Program-made: the position numbers and the translations under genes
The notes under the pieces: model-generated
Told to the model about the DNA's origin: nothing
Database searches by the model: none
What the model saw: only the letters and a program-made list of their open reading frames with translations
Part shown: positions 1-8,175 of the stretch, in pieces
Layout of the letters: the number at the start of each line of letters is the position of its first letter
How positions within the stretch are numbered: the first letter of the stretch is position 1
Assembly (NCBI RefSeq): GCF_938041965.1
Contig: NZ_CALISE010000003.1
Location: 1-64,000 of the forward strand
DNA length: 64,000 nucleotides
Direction: 5' to 3'
Source: an uncultured Mogibacterium sp.
GTDB lineage: Bacteria; Bacillota; Clostridia; Peptostreptococcales; Anaerovoracaceae

Positions 1-120
1 GGGTGTGTAGGTGGTGAGGATTGGCAGTGGGAAGCTTTTACAAACAATCGTGCAACGCCTATAGATGGTAGCTGCGAAAATGCAAAGAAATGGCTTGAAA
101 TACTGTTTAAATGTAACTGA
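1..120 (+). CDS. C-terminal fragment of an unidentified protein
   Basis: Frame 1 is open from the window edge to a TGA at 118-120 and encodes 39 residues ending in AKKWLEILFKCN. The start lies outside the window. The fragment is too short to assign to a family. It stands 22 bp ahead of another small gene on the same strand and probably belongs to the same run of short orphan genes. Confidence 0.55.
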   Translation, partial: GCVGGEDWQWEAFTNNRATPIDGSCENAKKWLEILFKCN

Positions 121-142
121 ATCTTAGGAGACAGGTAAAATT

Positions 143-484
143 ATGATTACAGGTGTTGATTACATCTTATATACTGATAAAAGTAAGGATGCTCTTATAG
201 AAAAAATAAAAGAAACTATCCCATTTTGGGAAAATCCATACTTTGTTATTGATAATGAAGATGGAACAACAGATGTTTATATTTCCCGAGATGAGGAGAT
301 GTTTCAGCTAATGGACGAAAAAGGCTTTTATACAGATGAACTTTCTGGAGAAGGTCCGTTTTTATTAATAATTAATAAGCAATATTCATCAAAGCTAAAT
401 AGGATAACACTAGTGCTAGCCGAAGAAGTTGATGAATCCAAATTTTCCAAGCAAGTATGGGGCTGGATCAAGTCCATTTTGTAG
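143..484 (+). CDS. small acidic protein of unknown function (possible immunity protein)
   Basis: This encodes 113 residues with no signal peptide or membrane segment. The protein is rich in Asp and Glu, with alternating short hydrophobic strands (for example FLLIINKQY and ITLVLAEEV) and a C-terminal Trp-containing helix. A TAGGAG lies 12 nt before the ATG, rather far for a ribosome binding site. I do not recognise the family. Small size, acidity and position in a tandem array of unrelated orphans resemble immunity genes of polymorphic toxin loci, but that is an inference from context only. Confidence 0.6.
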   Translation: MITGVDYILYTDKSKDALIEKIKETIPFWENPYFVIDNEDGTTDVYISRDEEMFQLMDEKGFYTDELSGEGPFLLIINKQYSSKLNRITLVLAEEVDESKFSKQVWGWIKSIL

Positions 485-581
485 AAAAGTATAATAAACC
501 AATATATTATTATACATAGAGCGAATTTAGGAAAGGAAATGAATGGAAAAGATTTTGTAAAACTGTGTTTTTAGGGAAAAA

Positions 582-959
582 ATGTTTACTGAATGGATAG
601 AAAGAAAAAAACGAAAACGTAATTGCAAAGTGCATTTTGGAAGCGACAGCATCAGAATGAAAGACTGTATAGTTGCCCCGGTTCATATGATTTCAGATGA
701 GATTTATGATAATCAGGAGCTTGATTTTTATGTTGAAACCAAATACGATGTCTATCTTCTTCGCATTATAAATAAGGAAGATAGCTGCGGAATTATCTGC
801 CCGGCAAAACGAGATGGAATTATATATATCATAAGCAATTTGCCGGTTAGCAGGGGAAATATTACCAAGCAGGTTAAAAGAGCGTTAAACAGTGTAGAAA
901 AATACGGGTTTCCGAATTTGAAGAACCCTAAATTTGAGATTGAATTTGATATCGAGTGA
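582..959 (+). CDS. small protein of unknown function
   Basis: This encodes 125 residues, starting with a basic stretch (ERKKRKRN) and continuing with predicted beta strands and a C-terminal helix. The ATG follows AGGGA at close distance. No family is recognised. It lies 97 bp after the previous small gene and 33 bp before a broken one. A second ATG at 539, with a better AGGAAAGG upstream, opens a short frame that stops after 11 codons and is one base out of register with this gene. The N-terminus may therefore be frayed by a small frameshift. Confidence 0.55.
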   Translation: MFTEWIERKKRKRNCKVHFGSDSIRMKDCIVAPVHMISDEIYDNQELDFYVETKYDVYLLRIINKEDSCGIICPAKRDGIIYIISNLPVSRGNITKQVKRALNSVEKYGFPNLKNPKFEIEFDIE

Positions 960-992
960 GATGTGGTAAGTAAAAGAACGGAGAGGATTTCA

Positions 993-1142
993 ATGAGCGA
1001 AAACGCGGTAATTGATTTAAAGTAAAACCTGGTAAAGCTGATTGAGCACTTAGATTCAGAAAATATTATTAATAATGCAATAGTAGATGATTTTGATGGT
1101 CAAAGATTTGATTCACTTGTAATTTTCATAAGATTTAAGTGA
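993..1142 (+). pseudogene. small gene with in-frame stop
   Basis: An ATG with a GAGAGGA ribosome binding site opens a 50-codon frame that is interrupted by TAA at 1023-1025 (codon 11) and then runs to TGA at 1140-1142. The downstream part reads as a plausible acidic peptide (LVKLIEHLDSENIINNA). Either this is a nonsense-inactivated small gene or only the first ten codons are translated. No family is recognised. Confidence 0.45.
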
Positions 1143-1180
1143 TTAATTGGATTAGAACAAAAGTATGTAGGGAGAAACCT

Positions 1181-2077
1181 ATGGGAACATGGAGCGCAAG
1201 CATTTTTGGCAACGATACATCTCTTGATATAAAAGATGAATTTTTTGAAAGGTATAACCTGGGAGAAGAGCCTGAGGATATAAAGAAAGACCTGCTTTTA
1301 GATATATATGATGAAGATAGATTTAACGTGATGTTTGCTCTTGCGCAATGTATGTGGGAAGTAGGGCAATTAGATGAATCGTTTTTATCTGATATAGAGA
1401 AAGTCATAGAGAGCAAAGAGGATTTGGCTGTTCTTGAAGAGCTTGGTGCTGATAAGTCGTTCATTAAGCAGAGAACTGCACACTTAGAGAAATTCCTTAA
1501 AAAAATCAGCGTCAAAAAAGAAAAGCCGAAAAAGAGGGTTGCTCCACCCATTCCTGTGGAAAGTAAATACAGAAATGGGGCAGTAATGGCATTTCAATAC
1601 GAGGATGGAAGGTATGGGGCATTAATCGCTGTAGATAGCAAATTTTACGACAAAGAAACATACTATTCTTATATACAGACAGATATTAAAATGTCAAGAA
1701 AACCAAGTATTGACGATGTGCGAAAGGCGAGGATTATCGACCCGAGCTTTCATAGTGAGGAATACAATTCATTTCGCGATCCAGCCTACTATTATTCATT
1801 TGTATACTGCATTTCCGGGTATTTAAAGAGTACTGCGACGAAGCGATTTGAAAAATATAACGATAGCTTCTTTGAAATTATCGGATATTTATCCGATTGG
1901 GGGGATTGCTGCAGTGGAACCTATGACTGCTTTGATTATTATAGGCAAAAGACAAGTGATGAATTTAAAATAACTGCCATAGAAGAGCTCACTAAAAGGT
2001 TTAACGAAAATCCGAATGTTCGTACAAGCATGACTGTTGGTGAGATAGATCTGGAAGCTCAAAATTATAATAGGTAG
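1181..2077 (+). CDS. DUF4259-type protein with C-terminal extension
   Basis: The N-terminus (MGTWSASIFGNDTSLDIKDE) carries the MGTWs...F.ND...D pattern of DUF4259 proteins. About 140 residues of charged helix follow, then a C-terminal region of unknown type with a Tyr-rich segment. The start at 1181 is chosen because AGGGAG lies 7 nt upstream; an upstream GTG at 1139 lacks a site. No membrane segment is present. DUF4259 has no proven biochemical role; members often occur among toxin-immunity genes, which fits the neighbours. The protein is much longer (298 residues) than the bare domain. Confidence 0.7.
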   Translation: MGTWSASIFGNDTSLDIKDEFFERYNLGEEPEDIKKDLLLDIYDEDRFNVMFALAQCMWEVGQLDESFLSDIEKVIESKEDLAVLEELGADKSFIKQRTAHLEKFLKKISVKKEKPKKRVAPPIPVESKYRNGAVMAFQYEDGRYGALIAVDSKFYDKETYYSYIQTDIKMSRKPSIDDVRKARIIDPSFHSEEYNSFRDPAYYYSFVYCISGYLKSTATKRFEKYNDSFFEIIGYLSDWGDCCSGTYDCFDYYRQKTSDEFKITAIEELTKRFNENPNVRTSMTVGEIDLEAQNYNR

Positions 2078-2106
2078 TTTTCAATCTAGAATACAGAATA
2101 AATATA

Positions 2107-2145
2107 AACGCCTTCTAAGATTATTCCTAATCTTAGAAGGCGTTT
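2107..2145. terminator. bidirectional intrinsic terminator
   Basis: A near-perfect inverted repeat with 15-bp arms (AACGCCTTCTAAGAT and its complement) around an 8-nt loop is flanked by A-rich sequence on one side and T-rich sequence on the other. It lies between the convergent DUF4259 gene and the minus-strand trpB2 gene, so it can serve both. Confidence 0.85.
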
Positions 2146-2177
2146 TATACATATAAGATTTAATATAGCGAACAGCG

Positions 2178-3567
2178 CTAACCCTCGATGTTTGGAAGTG
2201 TAGCTAGGCTCGTTTCAATTTCCTCATCGCTTGGTACGTAGTCAGTCATATTGCCGTCGTTAAACTGTTCATAAGCATAGAGATCAAAGTAACCAGTTCC
2301 AGTAAGTCCAAACAGAACGGTCTTTTCCTCGCCAGTCTCTTTGCACTTTAGAGCTTCATCGATAGCTGCCTTAATAGCATGACTACTCTCTGGAGCAGGG
2401 AGTATGCCTTCAACTCTAGCAAAGTCACGAGCAGCTTCGAAGACTTCCGTCTGTGTATAGCTTACAGCCTCGATTTCGCCTTGGTGATATAGTTCCGAAA
2501 CGATTGGGCTCATGCCGTGGTAGCGCAGTCCGCCTGCGTGATTAGGTGCAGGGATATAGCCACTACCAATCGTGTACATCTTTGCCATTGGGCACACATG
2601 TCCAGTATCGCAGAAATCGTAAGCATAACGACCTCTTGTAAGGCTAGGGCATGATGCAGGCTCAACTGCGATGAAGCGATAGTCTGCCTCGCCTCTAAGC
2701 TTTTCGCCCATGAATGGTGACATGAGACCGCCTAAGTTGCTTCCGCCGCCAGCGCATCCGATAATTACATCTGGCTTGATGCCGTACTTCTTCATTGCGG
2801 TCATTGCTTCTTCGCCGATTACACTCTGGTGTAGAAGCACTTGATTTAATACGCTTCCTAATACGTACTTGTATCCATCGCTTGTCGCAGCCGCCTCTAC
2901 GGCTTCGGAAATCGCACAGCCAAGGCTTCCTGTAGTTCCAGGGTGCTCGCTCAGTATCTTTCTACCTACCTCTGTAGTTTCAGAAGGAGACGGTGTAACC
3001 GATGCACCATAAGTCCTCATAACCTCACGGCGGAATGGTTTCTGTTCATATGAAACCTTAACCATGTACACCTTGCAGTCTAGACCGAGGTAAGAGCACG
3101 CCATGGATAGGGCAGTTCCCCACTGGCCAGCACCAGTCTCGGTTGTGACGCCTTTTGAGCCCTTCCTTCTTAGCGTAGTAAGCCTGTGCTATTGCCGAGT
3201 TGAGCTTATGACTGCCGCTAGTGTTGTTTCCCTCGAACTTATAATAAATCTTGGCAGGGGTCTCTAGTTTCTCCTCAAGGCAGTAAGCACGTACGAGAGG
3301 GGAAGGTCTGTACATCTTATAAAAGTCTCTTATCTCCTCCGGAATCTCGATATATCTATCGGTATCGTTTAACTCTTGTTCTATAAGCTCATCGCAAAAC
3401 ACAGGTTTCAGATCATCGAAGGTTACCGGCTTTCCTGTACCTGGATTTACAAGTGGAGCGGGCTTATCTTTCATATCAGCCCTCACATTGTAATAGTGTG
3501 TTGGCATCTCATTTTCTTGCAAATAAATCTTATAAGGTATTGCGCTATTGTTTGTGTTGTTTGACAT
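2178..3567 (-). pseudogene. trpB2: TrpB2-type tryptophan synthase beta chain, frameshifted
   Basis: The two reading frames together give a full TrpB2 protein of about 460 residues, the long form found as a stand-alone salvage enzyme that condenses indole with serine using PLP. The first frame, starting at 3567 behind AAAGGAG, contains the PLP-lysine region GSHKLNSA. The second contains the phosphate-binding GCAGGGSN. They are joined by a one-base shift at the T4 run 3153-3156: reading three rather than four bases restores GLKGVTTETGAGQWG. The preceding T-box indicates regulation by uncharged tRNA-Trp. The shift is in a homopolymer, so a sequencing error cannot be excluded; otherwise the gene is inactive or needs frameshifting. 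Confidence 0.88.
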
Positions 3568-3620
3568 TTTACTCTCCTTTGTCATCTCATCTAATATTGC
3601 GAAGTGTGAAAGAAAGCAAT

Positions 3621-3895
3621 AAAAAAACTCTCGTCCCCAAATTGCTGGGACAAGAGTTGAATCTCCTGCGGTGCCACCCGGCATTGACGTAAAAACGCCC
3701 ACTCCTTCGCATACTAACATATGCAGATATTGTTTGCGAAGTATCTTCTCCGTCGCCCCTAATAGAGTCTAGATATTAAACTCGTTCAGTTTGCCCTCAG
3801 GAGACCATTCAGCAAAGTGCATACAGTCTGCAATCACACCATCTGCAAATCTCTCTTCTGCTGCATCTAAGCTTACTATTCTCCCTCAACGGTTT
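3621..3895 (-). promoter_or_regulatory. T-box leader with Trp (UGG) specifier
   Basis: On the minus strand the leader holds, in order: a stem I region with GCAGATGGTGTGATTGC-like apical hairpin, a GAA-UGG specifier (complement of 3804-3806), a spacer, the T-box core GGGTGGCACCGC (complement of 3668-3679), and a terminator hairpin AACTCTTGTCCCA...GGGACGAGAGT followed by seven Ts (3621-3658). The T-box core pairs with the acceptor end of uncharged tRNA and stabilises the antiterminator. UGG predicts sensing of tRNA-Trp, which agrees with the downstream trpB2 gene. The specifier assignment rests on its position and is less certain than the T-box itself. Confidence 0.9.
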
Positions 3896-3908
3896 GTAAT
3901 TTTTTACA

Positions 3909-3937
3909 ATGTTAACATCGGAATCTGTGAGAGTCAA
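3909..3937 (-). promoter_or_regulatory. promoter of the trpB2 T-box transcript
   Basis: On the minus strand TTGACT (complement of 3932-3937) and TAACAT (complement of 3909-3914) are separated by 17 bp, giving a start near 3902, directly ahead of the T-box stem I. Spacing and -35 match a housekeeping promoter well; the -10 matches 4 of 6. Confidence 0.6.
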
Positions 3938-4408
3938 CATATTTTATGATTGATTTTGCTAATATATACAATTAATTCTATTTTAACTAACTTATGTTTT
4001 TCGAGTACTAACATATAATTTAAAACCATATGGCGAAGTATGGTTAGTAATTAGTGAAATGATTATAAGGAGTTGATGAGTATTTTAAATATTTTTCATT
4101 TATTAAAACTTATAACCGAGATATATGAACTACCTATTTTGTATTGGTAAATTTTTGTAAAAATATTTGGCTTCTCATAAAGCTTTATAGGTTATAATTA
4201 ATTAAATAGATTGATTGGGAATTTATATATTTACATACTTTAAAATTTCCTTATATGCAAAGATTAAGAAAATGATGGCATTTAGTTCAGAGTGATAGAC
4301 ACCACGATAAGTACGAAAAATAGATGATTATGTGTTAATGCCCTAACGAGAACCTTATTTTATGTGGTCAATAATAGATTAATATAACAGGGATGAAAGG
4401 ATCACTAT
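3938..4408. other. AT-rich intergenic stretch
   Basis: No convincing gene is seen. One short frame, 4076-4150 (24 residues, ILNIFHLLKLITEIYELPIL within it), follows AAGGAG and could encode a peptide or be a gene remnant. No strong terminator or riboswitch was recognised. Confidence 0.4.
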
Positions 4409-4993
4409 ATGAAAAAAGAACCGATTATTATGGAAAAAGAAAGATTGGGTGCGTTTATTGATGCGGTATTAGCAATCATTATGACTATATTAGTCTTGGA
4501 ACTAGAAAAGCCAAAAACCTATGATTTAAGGGGATTATGGGAGCTTAAAACAAATTTCCTTGCTTATGGAATCTCCTTCTTTTGGTTAGGAGCTATGTGG
4601 GTAAATATTCATTCATCATCACATCTCATAAAAAAGGTGAGCCAAAAAACAGTATGGGCAACCATTGTGATGCTCTTTTTCTCTTCATTTTTTCCATACA
4701 CAACACAGCTCATTGCAACTCATTTTAATAATGGTACCATGCAAGCATTTTATGGAGTAATTGTTCTATTTATTACCCTTTCAGTTTTATGGTATTTTCG
4801 AACGTTAGAAGAAGTGAATGAAATCTCAGAGATTCGTGAATTTAATCAAGCTGGAAGAGGCTGGTTGATGTGGGTTATATGTATTATAATTTTGGGTCTC
4901 ATACTCTCACTGACATTTTTCCCAGAAGGAGTAGGGTTATCCGTTTTAATAACACTTTTGTGTATAGTTATTCCAAGGCAATTAAAGAGATGA
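4409..4993 (+). CDS. TMEM175-family (DUF1211) putative potassium channel
   Basis: The protein has 194 residues and five to six hydrophobic segments. The first helix, RLGAFIDAVLAIIMTILVLE, matches the family signature R...FSD...AI..T.LVLE, which lines the selectivity pore of bacterial TMEM175 channels. Here the FSD motif reads FID, so the pore-helix serine is replaced by Ile. The ATG follows GAAAGGA. The gene stands alone, downstream of a long AT-rich gap and ahead of a hairpin terminator. Bacterial homologues are tetrameric K+ leak channels; activity with the altered motif is unproven. Confidence 0.8.
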   Translation: MKKEPIIMEKERLGAFIDAVLAIIMTILVLELEKPKTYDLRGLWELKTNFLAYGISFFWLGAMWVNIHSSSHLIKKVSQKTVWATIVMLFFSSFFPYTTQLIATHFNNGTMQAFYGVIVLFITLSVLWYFRTLEEVNEISEIREFNQAGRGWLMWVICIIILGLILSLTFFPEGVGLSVLITLLCIVIPRQLKR

Positions 4994-5115
4994 TTATCCC
5001 CAAATTATTTAGATGTCTATAAAATACTAAATTAATCAACCAAGGATACGACGAATAATTACATATATTAATTATCAATAATAGTGAGCTGTATATAATA
5101 TTCAGACTTTTTTAA

Positions 5116-5144
5116 AGAGACTTTTCATATGTGAAATAGTCTCT
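5116..5144 (+). terminator. hairpin terminator after the TMEM175 gene
   Basis: Arms AGAGACT and AGTCTCT plus an inner TTCA/TGAA pairing form a hairpin followed by a T-rich tail (ATTTTAATTATTTTAT). It separates the TMEM175-like gene from the NAD operon. Confidence 0.6.
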
Positions 5145-5194
5145 ATTTTAATTATTTTATCTTTTTAATAGATATCTAAATAATATGTTGACTT

Positions 5195-5247
5195 ATTATC
5201 TAAATGATGTTAAGTTATAGCTATAAAGATATTATCAAGATGATAAT
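5195..5247 (+). promoter_or_regulatory. candidate paired operator upstream of the NAD operon
   Basis: Two copies of a similar dyad stand in the leader: ATTATC-TAAAT-GATGTT (5195-5211) and the perfect ATTATC-AAGAT-GATAAT (5231-5247), 36 bp apart start to start. A TTGACT at 5188-5193 could be a -35 element directly abutting the first copy. Position just ahead of an operon that encodes its own NrtR regulator makes them candidate NrtR sites. The match to a lineage NrtR motif could not be checked. Confidence 0.45.
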
Positions 5248-5269
5248 AAGTATAAATGAGGTGAAGCAA

Positions 5270-5776
5270 ATGAGAAAAACGTTGATTGTTGTAGACATGC
5301 AGAAGGATTTTATTGATGGAGCATTAGGTACGAAAGAAGCAGTGGACATAGTTCAAAATGTTAAGAATAAGATCGCTGAATATAAGTCTAGAGGTGATGA
5401 AATAATTTTTACGAGAGACACTCATAAGCAAAACTACCTTGAGACGAATGAGGGTAGACATCTCCCAGTAGAGCACTGCATCGAGGAGACTGAGGGTTGG
5501 GAAATCCCGCAAGAGCTTAAAGTAGAAGGTGCTACTTATATAAATAAACCGAGCTTCGGATACACTGACTGGGACAAATTTGATTTTAAAGATGTTGAAA
5601 TTATTGGACTTTGTACAGACATATGTGTAGTCTCGAACGCACTTATAATCAAGGCAGCATTTCCAGAAATTGATGTAACTGTAGATGCGCGCTGCTGTGC
5701 AGGAGTAACACCAGAGACTCATGAGGCGGCATTGACCACCATGAGATGCTGTCAGGTAAACGTAATAGGTGAATAG
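5270..5776 (+). CDS. pncA: nicotinamidase (isochorismatase-like cysteine hydrolase)
   Basis: The enzyme hydrolyses nicotinamide to nicotinate and ammonia in the cytoplasm. Visible features of the 168-residue protein are the catalytic Asp9 in VVDMQKDF, the metal-site pattern D50-x-H52 ... LPVEHC (H69), Lys93 and nucleophile Cys119 in CTDICV. The TRDTH...EGRHLPVEHC arrangement is typical of nicotinamidases rather than other family members. The start at 5270 is chosen for GAGGTG 7 nt upstream; a frame extension to 5204 lacks a site. It is the first gene of a five-gene NAD operon, 52 bp before the PRPP-synthetase-like gene. Length is slightly short for the family. Confidence 0.87.
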   Translation: MRKTLIVVDMQKDFIDGALGTKEAVDIVQNVKNKIAEYKSRGDEIIFTRDTHKQNYLETNEGRHLPVEHCIEETEGWEIPQELKVEGATYINKPSFGYTDWDKFDFKDVEIIGLCTDICVVSNALIIKAAFPEIDVTVDARCCAGVTPETHEAALTTMRCCQVNVIGE

Positions 5777-5828
5777 TAAACATATTTAGTTATTTATAGT
5801 TATTTTAACGGTAATTGGGAGAGCTTAT

Positions 5829-6632
5829 ATGATTCGTATAGATAATAAAGAAATTGATTTGAAGCATTTTCCGGATGGTACTATGCTCATAAAACACTTG
5901 TCTGATGGCGAAAATACCAAAATCACTTGGCTCTATGATAATGATGAAGAGTGCATGGTAATCTATTTTCTGGTGAAGCACCTGAGAACTCAGGGGGTAA
6001 AGAGAATTGAACTACTAATGCCCTATATTCCAAACGCCAGAATGGATAGAGTAAAAAACTCCGATGAATTATTCACGCTTAAGTATTTTGCTGAGTTTAT
6101 CAATGATCTTAAATTCGACACCGTGGAGGTACTTGACCCCCATTCAAATGTCAGTACCGCGTTAATCGATAACATCTCTGTCATTGAGCCGACGGATATT
6201 ATCTTACATCTACTTGAAACTGTGAATAGTGACGGAAACACCATTCTGTTTTTTCCAGACGAAGGTGCAATGAAAAGGTATTCTCACATAGCATCAAAGT
6301 GCGATATTCCGTATGTGTTCGGCATGAAGCATCGTGACTGGAGATCAGGGGAGATATTGGGACTTGAGGTGCTTGGAGAAACCGATGTAGTTCTAGGTAA
6401 AAATATCCTTATTATCGACGATATATGCTCGAGGGGCGGAACGTTTTTACATAGTGCTAAAGCTTTAAGAGCTATGGGTGCTGCCGATATTGACCTATAT
6501 GTGTCCCACCTAGAAAATGCAGTTTGGGAAGGCGATATGATTAAGAGCGGACTCGTTAGAAATATTTATACAACTAATAGTATATATCGCTTCCAGGATA
6601 AGGGACCAGTTAAGGTTGTAAAGGAGTATTAG
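5829..6632 (+). CDS. short PRPP-synthetase-like pyrophosphokinase
   Basis: The protein resembles ribose-phosphate pyrophosphokinase but is about 50 residues shorter (267). It keeps a flexible-loop-like PYIPNARMDR (65-74), LDPHS (102-106) and a PRPP-loop NILIIDDICSRGGTF (192-206), where housekeeping Prs has a DDxxDTAGT-like loop. Only 13 bp separate it from the NAMPT-type gene, so co-translation and a shared pathway are likely. Classic role: make PRPP for nicotinamide phosphoribosylation. Alternative: the ADP-ribose pyrophosphokinase role (Adps) of phage NARP1 pathways, whose enzymes are also annotated as Prs. The sequence alone does not decide. Confidence 0.75.
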   Translation: MIRIDNKEIDLKHFPDGTMLIKHLSDGENTKITWLYDNDEECMVIYFLVKHLRTQGVKRIELLMPYIPNARMDRVKNSDELFTLKYFAEFINDLKFDTVEVLDPHSNVSTALIDNISVIEPTDIILHLLETVNSDGNTILFFPDEGAMKRYSHIASKCDIPYVFGMKHRDWRSGEILGLEVLGETDVVLGKNILIIDDICSRGGTFLHSAKALRAMGAADIDLYVSHLENAVWEGDMIKSGLVRNIYTTNSIYRFQDKGPVKVVKEY

Positions 6633-6645
6633 AGAGGAGTTCATC

Positions 6646-8127
6646 ATGAGTGCGAATAAGATAAATCCTATGCTGCTTATAGATTTTTACAAGGCTGTAC
6701 ATGCCGAAATGCTACCTAAAGGAATAACAAAGTCGGTTTCATATTTTACACCAAGGATGAGCCGGATAAAGAGATGGGACAAGGTTGTAATGTTCGGACT
6801 TCAAGGCTTTATTAAGACCTATTTAATTGATTACTTTAATGAGGAGTTCTTTGGAAGACCATTTGATGAAGTAATGGAAGATTATAAAAGGATTATGGAT
6901 AATGCCCTTGGTAGTGAGGCTTATAAAATAGAAAAAGTGGAAAAGCTACATCATCTTGGGTACCTGCCAATTGAGATTGTGGCCCTACCAGAAGGCACAT
7001 TAATTCCAATGCATGTGCCTATGTTCGGAATTACTAATACACACTCAGACTTTGCATGGCTTCCTCAGTCGCTTGAAAGCTTAATATCTGCCGAAAGCTG
7101 GCATCCTATGATCGCTGCAACTGTCGGATATACGTATAGACAGATTGTAAATGAATATTATGACAAAACATGTGATGATAATATTTCTCGTGCGAGAGCT
7201 CTAGGGGCATTTGACTTCAGAGGAGAAGAATCTGTTGAATCTGCTGTGAAGGCTGGTGCTGGCTGGTGCTTGTCGTTTCTAAACACCGCCACTGTTCCGA
7301 CTATCCCGTACCTCGAGGCTAACTACAATTGTGACTGTACGAAGGAGCCTGTAGCGTTTGGTAGCCCAAGTACCGAGCATTCGGTTATGTGTAGCAATTA
7401 TGCGATAGATGGGGATGAAATTACCTTGCTCAGAAGACTGCTTACTGAGATATATCCAAATACAAGCTTCAGTGCTGTATTAGATTCATACGACTACTGG
7501 AATATTATCGATAATGTGCTTCCTGAATTAAAGCCTGAAATCATGGCACATAACGGGTGCATGCTCATGAGAGGCGATTCGGGGGACTGCGTCGAAGTCG
7601 TAACTAAAACTGTCTTCAAGTTGTGGGATCAGTTTGGTGGAACCATAAATAGCAAGGGGTATAAAGTTCTTGATCCTCACGTGAAAGCAATTTACGGTGA
7701 CTCGATAACTGTTCAAAGATGCGAAGAAGTATATAGAATTCTCGAGGAAAATGGATTTGCTTGTTCTAATGTCGCACTAGGTGTAGGGTCGTTTTCAATG
7801 CAGTGTATCGAAGAAGATGGCGTACTGAAACCGTTTACAAGAGATACTTTCAGTTCGTGCATTAAAGCTACTTACTGCGAGATTGAGGGAAAACCATATC
7901 CTATTTTTAAGGATCCTAAAGACGGTGGATTCAAGACGTCGCAGAAGGGTTGCTGCGCTGTGTTCAAAGATGATAATGGTGAGCTTAGTTATAAGGATGA
8001 ATACACTTGGGAAGAAGTGTGCGGAAATCCTAAGAACGAATTAATTTCAGTTTTCAAAGATGGTAAACTTACAGTAAGCCAGACTCTAGCAGAAATAAGA
8101 GCGGTACTACATGAAGGCGAATTTTAA
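6646..8127 (+). CDS. nadV: nicotinamide phosphoribosyltransferase (NAMPT/NadV type)
   Basis: The 493-residue protein matches the NAMPT family along its length. Recognisable active-site positions are Asp190 in FDFRG (counterpart of human Asp219, which selects nicotinamide), His245 in STEHS (the phosphorylated His247 of human NAMPT), and Arg309/Asp311 in MRGDSGD. It makes NMN from nicotinamide and PRPP; homologues named Namat in phage NARP1 instead join nicotinamide to ADP-ribose pyrophosphate to give NAD directly. A GAGAGGAG site precedes the ATG. It is third in the NAD operon. No NMN adenylyltransferase gene is present in this window. Confidence 0.9.
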   Translation: MSANKINPMLLIDFYKAVHAEMLPKGITKSVSYFTPRMSRIKRWDKVVMFGLQGFIKTYLIDYFNEEFFGRPFDEVMEDYKRIMDNALGSEAYKIEKVEKLHHLGYLPIEIVALPEGTLIPMHVPMFGITNTHSDFAWLPQSLESLISAESWHPMIAATVGYTYRQIVNEYYDKTCDDNISRARALGAFDFRGEESVESAVKAGAGWCLSFLNTATVPTIPYLEANYNCDCTKEPVAFGSPSTEHSVMCSNYAIDGDEITLLRRLLTEIYPNTSFSAVLDSYDYWNIIDNVLPELKPEIMAHNGCMLMRGDSGDCVEVVTKTVFKLWDQFGGTINSKGYKVLDPHVKAIYGDSITVQRCEEVYRILEENGFACSNVALGVGSFSMQCIEEDGVLKPFTRDTFSSCIKATYCEIEGKPYPIFKDPKDGGFKTSQKGCCAVFKDDNGELSYKDEYTWEEVCGNPKNELISVFKDGKLTVSQTLAEIRAVLHEGEF

Positions 8128-8175
8128 AAAATAAATCTTAATAGTAATTTCGTGATACTTTAAAAGGATATGATT

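Noticed and set aside
1139..1180. GTG 1139 as start of the DUF4259 gene
   Set aside because: It has no ribosome site and overlaps the upstream frame, whereas ATG 1181 has AGGGAG and begins with the family's MGTW motif.
1135..1551. Minus-strand reading frame opposite the DUF4259 gene
   Set aside because: It is a Ser-rich antisense shadow of a well-supported gene with no ribosome site.
3058..3720. A 220-residue minus-strand reading frame starting at 3720
   Set aside because: Its first ~50 codons lie in the T-box leader and its last part is out-of-frame trpB2 sequence; the real start is 3567.
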